Of a stretch of DNA of 11,060 bases, positions 1 through 7,422 are shown piece by piece (the first letter of the stretch is position 1; every line of letters starts with the position of its first letter). The stretch covers positions 1 through 11,060 of the forward strand of contig CAZEMR010000094.1 in the NCBI GenBank assembly GCA_964513465.1, given 5' to 3'. This DNA is from CAZEMR01 sp964513465 (GTDB taxonomy: Bacteria; Bacteroidota; Ignavibacteria; Kapaibacteriales; UBA2268). The translations under genes were made by a program, and so were the position numbers. A model generated the notes under the pieces. The model was not told the origin of the DNA. It saw nothing but the letters and a program-made list of their open reading frames with translations, and did not search any database.

Positions 1-1546
1 ATGCGAAGCTTTCCTTTTCTTGCTTTTCGATGAAATTTGCATGAGTTAATAAATAGCTGCACATCACCGGCATTAAAGTAATGGCGACCACCACTGACGC
101 CGCCAGGGCTATGATATCAGATATCCCCAGCGGCTGGAGCATGCGGCCTGCCTTGCCCGTCAAAAAAAACATGGGAACAAACGCGACTATTTTTATAAGA
201 GTGGCGTTAAGGATTGATGCCCTGATTTCGCGGAGGGCCTCGAATACAAGACGGGCTGCGCCAAGCCTCTCCTCGCGTGGCAGCCGCCGGTTCTGTTTCA
301 GACGCTTATATACATTCTCGACGTCGATGATTGCGTCATCGACTATCGAGCCGATTGCAATCGCAAATCCGCCAAGGCTCATCGTGTTGATCGTCAGCCC
401 CAGCATTTTGAGCGCGACGGTTGCCACCATCAGCGAAAGAGGTATGGCCACCACCGAAATGACCGTAGTCCGCAGATTCGCCAGAAATATGAACAATATA
501 AATATAACCAGTACCGCACCCTCGAGCAGCGCCGTATTGAGATTATATATTGATGTGTTGATGAATTCCGCCTGATTGAATACGTCGTTGTGGAGCTTCA
601 CGTCCGGCGGCAATTTCTTCATGATCGACTCAAGCTCCGCGTTTATTCTTTCCGTTACTTTTATCGTATTAATATCCGGCTGGCGCGAAACGGTGACCAC
701 AACGGCGTCGCGTCCGCGATAAGCGCCGGTGCCGATTAATGGCGCAGCGCCGATTTGCACATCGGCCACATCGGATATTTTGACCGGGGAATTCCCGATT
801 ATTTTTATAACATTATTTTCGATCTCTGCGGGGTTGTTCGTGCGTGCCATTCCGCGGATCAGATATTTATTTCCATACTCATTAATAAATCCGCCGGATG
901 AATTATGATTGGCCTCGCCGAGCGCACCCTTTATCTCTGCGAGCGATACACCGTAATGCCTCATCCGCAGCGGATCGGCGAGCACCTGGTATTGCTTGCT
1001 TTCGCCGCCTATGATCGTCACCTGGGCAATGCCGCCAACCGACAATAGGCGCGGCCTTATCTCCCAGTCCGCCAGCGTCCTGAGACGCATCGGGTCGGTC
1101 GAATCGGCAGTCAGCGCGAATATCATTATCTCGCCCAAAAGCGAGGACTGCGGCGCAATTGTCGGGTTATCCGCGCCTTCGGGCAATTGCTCGCGCACCT
1201 CCTGCAGCTTTTCGGAAATAATCTGCCGGGCGTCGTATCTGTCTATATCCCAGTCGAATTCGGCCCATACGATCGAAAAGCCCATCGACGAGGCCGAGCG
1301 CACCCGCCGTATGTTCGGCGAGCCGTTTACTGCGGTTTCGATCGGGAATGTTATTAATTTTTCAACTTCCTCTGATGCCATTCCATGAGCCTCGGTCATT
1401 ATCACGACCGTAGGTGCGTTCAGGTCGGGGAAGATGTCCACGTCCATATCGAGTACAACCAGCAGGCCCGCCATTGTGAATATTATCCCGCCGAATAATA
1501 TCAGCAGCCTGTGATTTAATGCAAATTTAATTATTCTGTCCATCAT
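1..1546 (-). CDS. Heavy-metal RND efflux permease (CusA/CzcA family), N-terminal half, cut by window edge
   Basis: Inner-membrane proton-driven pump of a tripartite metal-efflux complex; 515 codons are present of a family usually near 1,030 residues, so the C-terminal half lies beyond base 1. The reading frame is open throughout. It begins MMDRIIKFALNHR, has a first membrane helix at about residues 14-32, then the family stretch VDIFPDLNAPTVV, the periplasmic porter region, and a block of membrane helices from about residue 335. The helix 4 signature is AIAIGSIVDDAIIDVEN, with D403, D404, D408 and E410 as candidate proton-relay residues. This is nearer the CusA/NrsA-like pattern than CzcA's DFG-IVDGAVV-VEN (from memory), so the metal could be Cu, Ag, Ni or another. 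The Met triad that marks CusA lies in the missing half. The start may be 1546 or the adjacent ATG at 1543. It follows the adaptor gene by 18 bp, so the two are almost certainly co-transcribed. Confidence 0.93.
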   Translation of the reverse strand, partial: MMDRIIKFALNHRLLILFGGIIFTMAGLLVVLDMDVDIFPDLNAPTVVIMTEAHGMASEEVEKLITFPIETAVNGSPNIRRVRSASSMGFSIVWAEFDWDIDRYDARQIISEKLQEVREQLPEGADNPTIAPQSSLLGEIMIFALTADSTDPMRLRTLADWEIRPRLLSVGGIAQVTIIGGESKQYQVLADPLRMRHYGVSLAEIKGALGEANHNSSGGFINEYGNKYLIRGMARTNNPAEIENNVIKIIGNSPVKISDVADVQIGAAPLIGTGAYRGRDAVVVTVSRQPDINTIKVTERINAELESIMKKLPPDVKLHNDVFNQAEFINTSIYNLNTALLEGAVLVIFILFIFLANLRTTVISVVAIPLSLMVATVALKMLGLTINTMSLGGFAIAIGSIVDDAIIDVENVYKRLKQNRRLPREERLGAARLVFEALREIRASILNATLIKIVAFVPMFFLTGKAGRMLQPLGISDIIALAASVVVAITLMPVMCSYLLTHANFIEKQEKESFA

Positions 1547-1564
1547 TTTTCTAAATCCAATTAT

Positions 1565-3199
1565 TTAATGTACATGTCCGTGCGATGGTAATGCCGATTT
1601 CTGGCTGGCAAGCATCAATCGATACGCGCCGCGGGTTACTATTCGCTGGCCTTCACTGAGTCCGCGGCCGATTTTGACTTCGTCGCCGACGCTGGCTTCG
1701 GGGAAAACTTCAGTTCTGCGATAGGCTTCGCCGCTGGTTTGTATATATACATAATATGCGCCCTCCTGCTCGAGCAGCGCCGAACGCGGCACCACAATAG
1801 ACCGCTCTGTGGCCTTGCCAAGCAGATCGATGCTCAGAAATGCGCCTGGGAGGAAATCTCCGTTGTTCGGCAGTTCGAGGTATATCGGGATAGTCGCGCC
1901 GTTTTCGAGGCTTTGCCCGACCGATACCACGCGGCCGCCCATTTCTTCCAGATCGTAATATTTATTTTTATACGGCAGGTATAACTTCGCGCCTGTAACC
2001 GTACCGGCTATATCGAAATGCGACTGGTCGAGATCGGCGCGGACGGTAAGCCGGTTGTTTTTGCTGACCACCGCGAGCGGCTCGCCAGCGCGGACGTAAT
2101 CGCCCTCGTTAACCATTATCCGGTTGATATATCCGGAGATAGGCGATTCGATGCGGACGCCTTTTTCCGTGAAATTTTTGGAAATCGTTAGATAATCAAG
2201 TTCCGCACTCTCGAATGTGAGTTTATAATCGAGAAATTTTTTCTCGGAAATCGCATTTTTTTCTAATAATTTTTCTGCGCGTTCGAAATCCGCTTTCGCC
2301 TTTGCGAAGGCGGTTTTGGCTGCCTGATAGCGCTGCCGAATATTCCCTTCTGCAAAGTCTCCGCCGGAAATCGCAAACAAATCCTGGCCGCGGGATACAT
2401 TCGTTCCCGAGAGGAGATTCCGCCGGACAAAGCTGACCACACCTTCGGTGCGGGCAACTACTTTGCTCTCCTCGGTCTGCGATGGCAGCGCTTCGCCCGA
2501 ACATCTGGCAGCTCTGCGGAATGGTTTGCTGATAACCTCGCCTGTGGCGAAATCGATATCCCAGGCCTGCTCGAGAGTGAACGCAACCTCGTCGGGGCCG
2601 GGTTCGGATGGCGCGGGCGCATCATGGGCGTCTTTATAAATGGCAATATTATCGATATTTATCGTATCGGTTAATTCCTCGTTGCGTAGAATAAATTGCA
2701 TGCTCGCGCGGCCAGAGGATTGGGGCTCCACCCCGAAACGAAAAATTCCGGGGGAAGCCGCTTCCTTTACATTATATGTATGGCGATGGCCGCCGGCGCT
2801 GAAAATGACCTCGAGACTGCCAGTGCGAACCGGCGAGAAATCGCTCAGCCGTGTCAGATGGGCAGCCAGATCCGATCGCTTGCCAACCACCAGAGGCTCG
2901 TATTCCAGATACAGCCCGGTCTTACCGGAATATTTATCTATTGAAAGAGCCGAATGGTCATGGTCGTGATCGTCGCCATCCTCATGCTGATGCTCGTCGC
3001 CATCCTCATGCTGATGCTCATCGCCATCCTCATGCTGATGCTCATCGCCATCCTCATGCTGATGCTCGTCGCCGTCGTGCATGTGCTCCTGATGGTCGTG
3101 GTCACCATTGTGGTCATGATCATGGTCGTGATCATGCTCATCATTTCCGCATGCCGTGACCATGAATAAAATATAAATCAATAGAACGAACTGCTTCAT
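1565..3199 (-). CDS. RND efflux periplasmic adaptor (membrane fusion) lipoprotein with long His-rich N-terminal tail
   Basis: Links the RND permease to an outer-membrane channel in metal export (CusB/CzcB role). The 544-residue protein has a lipoprotein signal with lipobox VTAC (Cys17). Residues 22-82 follow, carrying 20 histidines plus many Asp/Glu and including four copies of DEHQHEDG. A beta-rich domain spans about 88-188 (it opens with LVVGKRSDLAAHLTRL, as in heavy-metal adaptors). Next come the first lipoyl half (about 247-280), an alpha-helical hairpin (about 284-343), the second lipoyl half (VRIESPISGYINRIMV, about 348-380), a beta-barrel and the membrane-proximal domain, ending in HGHVH. 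The His tail probably captures or buffers periplasmic metal, by analogy with CzcB-type adaptors. The start is well fixed by AAGGAGG six bases before the ATG. It is longer than a plain adaptor (about 400 residues) because of the tail and the extra domain. Metal specificity cannot be read from the sequence. Confidence 0.95.
   Translation of the reverse strand: MKQFVLLIYILFMVTACGNDEHDHDHDHDHNGDHDHQEHMHDGDEHQHEDGDEHQHEDGDEHQHEDGDEHQHEDGDDHDHDHSALSIDKYSGKTGLYLEYEPLVVGKRSDLAAHLTRLSDFSPVRTGSLEVIFSAGGHRHTYNVKEAASPGIFRFGVEPQSSGRASMQFILRNEELTDTINIDNIAIYKDAHDAPAPSEPGPDEVAFTLEQAWDIDFATGEVISKPFRRAARCSGEALPSQTEESKVVARTEGVVSFVRRNLLSGTNVSRGQDLFAISGGDFAEGNIRQRYQAAKTAFAKAKADFERAEKLLEKNAISEKKFLDYKLTFESAELDYLTISKNFTEKGVRIESPISGYINRIMVNEGDYVRAGEPLAVVSKNNRLTVRADLDQSHFDIAGTVTGAKLYLPYKNKYYDLEEMGGRVVSVGQSLENGATIPIYLELPNNGDFLPGAFLSIDLLGKATERSIVVPRSALLEQEGAYYVYIQTSGEAYRRTEVFPEASVGDEVKIGRGLSEGQRIVTRGAYRLMLASQKSALPSHGHVH
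2974..3069 (-). repeat. Four tandem 24-bp repeats encoding DEHQHEDG in the adaptor's metal-binding tail
   Basis: Four head-to-tail 24-bp units lie at 2974-2997, 2998-3021, 3022-3045 and 3046-3069, in frame with the adaptor gene. They differ only at one position, the third base of the Asp codon (GAC or GAT), so all copies encode the same eight residues. The flanking His/Asp stretch is degenerate and not part of the exact array. The near identity points to recent slippage or unequal crossover; copy number may vary between strains. There are no spacers, so it is not CRISPR. Confidence 0.97.
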
Positions 3200-3205
3200 G
3201 GCAAT

Positions 3206-3212
3206 CCTCCTT
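3206..3212 (-). promoter_or_regulatory. Strong Shine-Dalgarno of the adaptor gene
   Basis: On the minus strand AAGGAGG is followed by ATTGCC and the ATG at 3199. It is the strongest ribosome site in the five-gene run (the receptor, MFS, small protein and permease have weak or no such motif), which suggests the adaptor is translated at a high level and confirms its start. Confidence 0.85.
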
Positions 3213-3253
3213 AAGTATTTGGAAATAAATAAATTAGGACAGAAAACAAAGGA

Positions 3254-3628
3254 TCAGGCTCTGCCGGCGGGCGGAGCTCTGAGTGATTGCGGTATAATGT
3301 ATCCGAATAGTGGTGGTCGTTCCGGTGGATCGATCCATTCTGTGGAATTTTCAGGATTATCGGGAATAATAACCGTGGAAATGTTGAAAAGCGAAACCTG
3401 CGGCAATTCGAACTTTACGATTGGTTTGATTTCGAAATGCTTACCGGCTACGGCATGGTGCAGCGAATAATGCTCGCAGATGCCCATACCGCTGTGGCAG
3501 TCCTGTTGTCCTGATTCGCATGTTATATGCAGATGATTATGCTCGTGCGGCAGCATGGAGTGCACCGACCACAGCGCGCATGAAATCCACATTATGTACA
3601 GGAAAATATATTTCGCCGGTTTATTCAT
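3254..3628 (-). CDS. Small secreted or membrane-anchored His/Cys-rich protein, putative metal-binding accessory of the efflux operon
   Basis: I do not recognise a named family. The 124-residue product has a hydrophobic N-terminus (about residues 7-22) that could be a signal peptide or anchor. Next comes the cluster HSMLPHEHNHLH (residues 23-34), and then cysteines at 37, 44 and 51, giving Cx6Cx6C, with histidines at 45, 53, 57, 58 and 64 between and after them. The rest is Pro-rich and ends SLRAPPAGRA. This concentration of His and Cys just after a signal-like segment suggests a periplasmic metal chaperone or sensor. Its position 54 bp ahead of the adaptor gene and 58 bp behind the MFS gene supports a role in the same metal response. 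Small His-rich proteins ahead of metal-RND genes are, as I recall, common in Bacteroidota. No good Shine-Dalgarno precedes the ATG, so the start is less certain than the frame. Confidence 0.72.
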   Translation of the reverse strand: MNKPAKYIFLYIMWISCALWSVHSMLPHEHNHLHITCESGQQDCHSGMGICEHYSLHHAVAGKHFEIKPIVKFELPQVSLFNISTVIIPDNPENSTEWIDPPERPPLFGYIIPQSLRAPPAGRA

Positions 3629-3686
3629 TCAGGTAATATGTGATTTTTCAAAATCTAATAAAAGAATAATCGTTTTTGCGGCATGT

Positions 3687-4847
3687 TTATTTTTTCACAA
3701 TAAAAAAAACGATGCACATCGCCGCCATGAATCCGCCAAGAATTGCAAACCCGGACTGGATTGATTCATCTATTAGAATTAATGTAAATATAATCGGGGA
3801 AACGAATTGACCGAAATAGAAAAACATTGTAAGCAACCCCACGGCGCGCCCCCGATATTCCGGCCCGACCTTCGATAGCAGGTGCACTTTAATATTCGGC
3901 AGCGCAAGGCCGTTGCCCGCGCCAGCAAGCAGCAACCCGGCCATCATCACCCAGTAGCCCATATCCGAGGCGACGAGGAAATAGCCCACCGCCCACATCA
4001 GAAATGCTATTATATATATGGAATTGAATGAAAACATTGTGCGGAATTTCTTGTAAAATATAGAGATAACCGCCGAGCAGAATATCCAGAACGACAGCGA
4101 TATGCCCATCTTCGTATTGCTGATGCCCGCTTCGCTGAATACGAACGGAAGCTGGACCGGGACTACGAGAAATATCGCCTGCAGCAAAAATGCGAGCGCG
4201 AATATCCACCCGGCCGCTCTCATGAGCATCCGGAATGGTATGCCCGCGCGGCTTTCGGAGGATTGCTCGCGGGGCGGCTCTTTGACGAAAAGCGCAACGC
4301 CGGGGAATATCAGAAATGCGAAGAAATACATCAGGAAAGGGTGCCGCCATTCTATCTCGGCCAGCAACCCGCTGAAAAACAGAAAGATCACACCGGCAAA
4401 GCTAATAAACGCCGCCTGCAGCCCCATAAATTTATTGAGCCGTTCGCCTTCGAAATAATCGCCGATCAGAGTGATGAATCCGGCCATTATGACGGCGTCC
4501 GACACGCCGAGGAAAGCCCTGCCGATGAGAATTAAATATAAATCATTCAGGAAAAATCCAGAAACCCCGGCAATTCCGTATAAAGCTATCGCGGGCAGCA
4601 ACATGACTTTACGCCCAAAGCGGTCGATGCCCATCCCGGCAAACGGCGACAGCAGCGCGATAAAAAGCGACGGCACGGTGAGCATGATTTTAACGAGGAA
4701 TTCCGAATCGGGCTGATCGCCGAAATAGCGCGCCATCTCTGGCAATGCGGGCGCAATCGTTGCACCGGCCATCACCGACATCATGCTGCCCAGCAGTATA
4801 AATGCGTCGCGCAGAAAATGCTTATATTTCATATCAGGATTGTCCAT
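3687..4847 (-). CDS. Major facilitator superfamily transporter (DHA1-like), partner of the TonB receptor
   Basis: Inner-membrane secondary transporter of 386 residues with about 12 hydrophobic segments, the normal MFS size. The loop between helices 2 and 3 carries motif A as GMGIDRFGRK (residues 71-80). Helix 4 has the conserved Arg of motif B (R110 in LIGRAFLG), and WRHPF follows helix 5 as in drug:H+ antiporters, although the classic motif C GPxxGG is not present. The central loop near residues 189-205 is charged. The start overlaps the TonB receptor stop as TGATG, indicating translational coupling. This pairing resembles single-component siderophore permeases of the FptX/RhtX type working with a receptor, but export of a chelator or drug is equally possible from sequence alone. 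A second in-frame ATG is at codon 6. The substrate is unknown. Confidence 0.9.
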   Translation of the reverse strand: MDNPDMKYKHFLRDAFILLGSMMSVMAGATIAPALPEMARYFGDQPDSEFLVKIMLTVPSLFIALLSPFAGMGIDRFGRKVMLLPAIALYGIAGVSGFFLNDLYLILIGRAFLGVSDAVIMAGFITLIGDYFEGERLNKFMGLQAAFISFAGVIFLFFSGLLAEIEWRHPFLMYFFAFLIFPGVALFVKEPPREQSSESRAGIPFRMLMRAAGWIFALAFLLQAIFLVVPVQLPFVFSEAGISNTKMGISLSFWIFCSAVISIFYKKFRTMFSFNSIYIIAFLMWAVGYFLVASDMGYWVMMAGLLLAGAGNGLALPNIKVHLLSKVGPEYRGRAVGLLTMFFYFGQFVSPIIFTLILIDESIQSGFAILGGFMAAMCIVFFIVKK

Positions 4848-7243
4848 CAGTCAAATTCATAGCTCAGGCGCAGCGTTGCGTACCGCGGCAGATAAGTTCC
4901 GCCAAATATCTGGAAAAATTTGCGATCCAGCAAATTGAATATGTTCAGTCCTGCGCGAAGTCCGTCAAAAATCCTTGCGCCCGCGCTGAGATTGACGATC
5001 GTATATTCCGGCACATATCCGGTGTATGTGCCTGCCAGCCAATCGAATCCGGCCGTGTACCGCAGCCCGAGCGTGACGTCGAAATCACGGCCATGCTGGT
5101 AGGTCAGATTGGCATTTGCGCGATGCGGTGAGGTATTCGGCAGCAGCGGCGCGTTTGCCTGCGCGCTGATTATATCGAATCCGAAATATGAATAATTCGC
5201 ATCAATTTTGAACTCGGAATTCAAATGATATTCCGCGCCGATTTCGAGGCCGTATTCATCGACTTCGCCGACGTTGGTATTCGAAACCACGAAAGCCGGC
5301 GCGCCATTGAATATCGCCAGACGCTGCTGATCGCGCACAGATAAATTCGACATAACCATATTATATACCAAATTGTTATACTGCGCAAGATCGCCTTCGA
5401 GTCCAGGATACCATTTCTCGATCGCGGGATTGACTCCGGGCAGGAAATTGGTCACGAAATCATTCAGACGGTTATAATATACATCAAAATTTATCAATAA
5501 TTTCTGATCGAAAACTCCGGTATAGCCGAACTCAAGCCCCTGAATTTTCTCGACTTTCAGATCTTCATTGCCAAATGCCACCGCCCGGAAAGCGCTCAAG
5601 CCCAGATCGAGATTCCCCGGATCGCTGCCGAGCGAACGGATCGAATCGGCGATGGACTGCTGGACGGCTGCGAAATTAACCGGACGCCCGCCTGCCGAGA
5701 ATGCCGGAGCATCGGGCGTAAGCCGATATAATTCCGAATAATTGGGACGCTGGAAGGCGCGTCCGAATGACAATCGGAATTTGTGGTCGGCCCGGGGGCT
5801 GGCCACCAGCGCCACCCGCGGCGAAAATTGCGATTCGTGAATGCTTGCATAATCAAAACGGCCGGTCGCAACAAATTTCAGCTCGGGCATGAACCGCCAT
5901 TCGTATTGACTATAAACACCTGTAAAATCGGCATTTACATCAAAGGGAATACTTGTCCCCGATGTGCGGATCTGCTGAAGCTGCTGAGTGACGCCCCAGA
6001 TTATGTGCATATCCTCAGCCGGGCTGAAATTATGCTGGAAATCGATCAGCATATCACGCGAATCGTCCAGCAGCGGCGCGTTCGGCACCAGCAGCCACAT
6101 CGTATCGAGCACCGATCGCTGCATGTAATGCGCATGTACATTAATATTTTCGGAATTATAGCCGAGGCGAAGATATGGCCGGACGACATCCTTCACCAAG
6201 GTGCGGCCAAGCCCGAATACATACGTTTCGTTGCCCGAGCGCGAGGCTCCGATTTCCGCCGTAAGCCCTTTATTTATATCAAGCTTATAATCCATTCTCA
6301 GTGCCCCATATGTCGAGAATGTTTCGCGGTCGGCTTCGGTTAGCTGGCGGCGCTCGAGCGCAAGTCCGGGGTATTCAAGGAATTGCACCGAATCGCGGCG
6401 ATATGCGTGGTTAAGGCTGCGGTTCATCCCCGCTGTGATTTTATAGCTGAAATCGCCATAAACCCCGGCATGGCGCAGATCTCCGCGGTAGGTATCGAAT
6501 TCGCCAGCCATGAACGCAAGACGTGTGCCCCGGACGTCCTCGGGCGCGTAACTGCGCAGATTCAGCACGCCGTTGAATGCGTTCGGCCCGTAGAGCGCGG
6601 TGGCCGGCCCGCGAACAAATTCAACGCTGGCATATTCCTCAATCGGCATCGAGAACGAATTCCACTCCTGCGCGCCGAGCAGCGGCATCGCGACGTCGCG
6701 GCCGTCCTGTACCACCAGCACTCGGCGGTTAAGCCCGCCATTGAATCCACGGGAATTGACTATGAAGTCGGTCGCGCCGCTGCGCAATATGTCGATTCCG
6801 AGAGCGCCGTTGAATACATCCGGAAGTCGGCCTGAGCGCGATTTGCGGACGATTTCCCCGGGGTCGAGCCGGACAATTGCCGAGGGCGATTCGGTGATCT
6901 TCTCGGTGCGGCGCGATGCGGCGTAAACATATACATCGTCGAGATTTATCGCCTGTTCGGATAATTGAATTTCCAGATTTGGAATATTTTTCGAAATTTC
7001 GATTGTTTTTCCTGCGCGGCCGATCGCATGAACTCGCAGTGAGGTCGCGTCGTCGGGCACGTCGATTTCGAAATCACCGCCGGAGTTAGCAACCGCGCCG
7101 ACTCGTGTGCCCGGCACCATGATCGATGCGCCGGGAATCGGATCGCCGGATTCGGCTTCGGAGACATTCCCGCGAACCACATAAGCAGATGTTATATATA
7201 TATTTGCAAGAAACATCAAAACTATGCAAGCAATGCGTTTCAT
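4847..7243 (-). CDS. TonB-dependent outer-membrane receptor with N-terminal carboxypeptidase-regulatory-like domain
   Basis: Energised outer-membrane importer, 798 residues. Signal peptide is residues 1-20 (cut after ITSA). A CarboxypepD_reg-like beta-sandwich spans about 22-105 (VVRGNVSEAESGDPIPGAS start, GGDFEIDVP middle). The plug domain runs about 115-232, with the motifs NSRGFNGG, RRVLVVQDGRD and VEFVRGPATALYGPNAFNGV. The remainder is a 22-strand-type barrel ending LRLSYEFD. The N-terminal extra domain is typical of FCB receptors. A GTG at 7255 would add four residues, but the ATG at 7243 gives a cleaner signal peptide (MKRIACIVLMF). The stop overlaps the MFS start. No SusD-like gene is adjacent, so a glycan-utilisation system is unlikely; siderophore, haem, cobalamin or metal chelate are better guesses. 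Being upstream of a metal-efflux set hints at a metal ligand, but the barrel shows no clear metal-binding cluster. Confidence 0.93.
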   Translation of the reverse strand: MKRIACIVLMFLANIYITSAYVVRGNVSEAESGDPIPGASIMVPGTRVGAVANSGGDFEIDVPDDATSLRVHAIGRAGKTIEISKNIPNLEIQLSEQAINLDDVYVYAASRRTEKITESPSAIVRLDPGEIVRKSRSGRLPDVFNGALGIDILRSGATDFIVNSRGFNGGLNRRVLVVQDGRDVAMPLLGAQEWNSFSMPIEEYASVEFVRGPATALYGPNAFNGVLNLRSYAPEDVRGTRLAFMAGEFDTYRGDLRHAGVYGDFSYKITAGMNRSLNHAYRRDSVQFLEYPGLALERRQLTEADRETFSTYGALRMDYKLDINKGLTAEIGASRSGNETYVFGLGRTLVKDVVRPYLRLGYNSENINVHAHYMQRSVLDTMWLLVPNAPLLDDSRDMLIDFQHNFSPAEDMHIIWGVTQQLQQIRTSGTSIPFDVNADFTGVYSQYEWRFMPELKFVATGRFDYASIHESQFSPRVALVASPRADHKFRLSFGRAFQRPNYSELYRLTPDAPAFSAGGRPVNFAAVQQSIADSIRSLGSDPGNLDLGLSAFRAVAFGNEDLKVEKIQGLEFGYTGVFDQKLLINFDVYYNRLNDFVTNFLPGVNPAIEKWYPGLEGDLAQYNNLVYNMVMSNLSVRDQQRLAIFNGAPAFVVSNTNVGEVDEYGLEIGAEYHLNSEFKIDANYSYFGFDIISAQANAPLLPNTSPHRANANLTYQHGRDFDVTLGLRYTAGFDWLAGTYTGYVPEYTIVNLSAGARIFDGLRAGLNIFNLLDRKFFQIFGGTYLPRYATLRLSYEFD

Positions 7244-7261
7244 TTTTCTACCCACTATAAA

Positions 7262-7285
7262 AATTCATACATTTGTCAATGAATT
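7262..7285. promoter_or_regulatory. Possible operator dyad upstream of the TonB receptor
   Basis: AATTCAT (7262-7268) and ATGAATT (7279-7285) are perfect 7-bp inverted arms separated by 10 bp, centred about 30 bp before the receptor ATG at 7243. The position suits a repressor site such as a Fur- or MerR-class metal regulator. The DNA is AT-rich, which makes chance dyads likelier, and no canonical box is recognisable. Confidence 0.3.
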
Positions 7286-7365
7286 CAATATTAATATAAA
7301 CGGAAAGGAAATTCTAACATCCTGCGATCGATTTTTTGCATCTGCCGAATAGATTTGTATTACAT

Positions 7366-7398
7366 AAAAAAAGGCCCTGTGCTAATGTCACAGAGCCC
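7366..7398 (-). terminator. Intrinsic terminator of the catalase gene
   Basis: On the minus strand the stem GGGCTCTGTG pairs with CACAGGGCCT across a 7-nt loop, with two G-U wobbles, and is followed by a run of seven T. It lies 24 bp after the catalase stop and before the receptor gene, so it separates the catalase from the downstream metal cluster. Confidence 0.88.
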
Positions 7399-7422
7399 TA
7401 TTTATAATCATATATGCTTCAA

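Noticed and set aside
81..1388. Plus-strand open frames at 81-575 and 996-1388
   Set aside because: They oppose a continuous minus-strand RND permease frame with clear family motifs; their own translations are low-complexity Ser/Arg/Ile-rich with no recognisable domain.
2974..3069. Short tandem repeats that might suggest a CRISPR array
   Set aside because: The units are head-to-tail with no spacers and are in frame with a coding sequence.
2851..3159. Plus-strand open frames with His/Ala/Pro or Leu/Met repeats across the adaptor tail
   Set aside because: They are antisense readings of the 24-bp repeats in the adaptor gene, which has a strong ribosome site, lipobox and full domain structure on the minus strand.
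3629..3686. A terminator between the MFS gene and the small His/Cys protein gene
   Set aside because: The 58 bp are AT-rich with no GC stem followed by a T tract, so I see no support for a transcript end here.
5783..6835. Plus-strand open frames of 186 and 150 codons inside the TonB receptor gene
   Set aside because: They lie antisense to an intact receptor barrel and show no family signature or ribosome site.
7244..7279. TTGACA and TATAGT on the minus strand ahead of the TonB receptor as a sigma-70 promoter
   Set aside because: The spacing is only 14 bp and the -10 would end about 10 bp from the ATG, leaving almost no leader.
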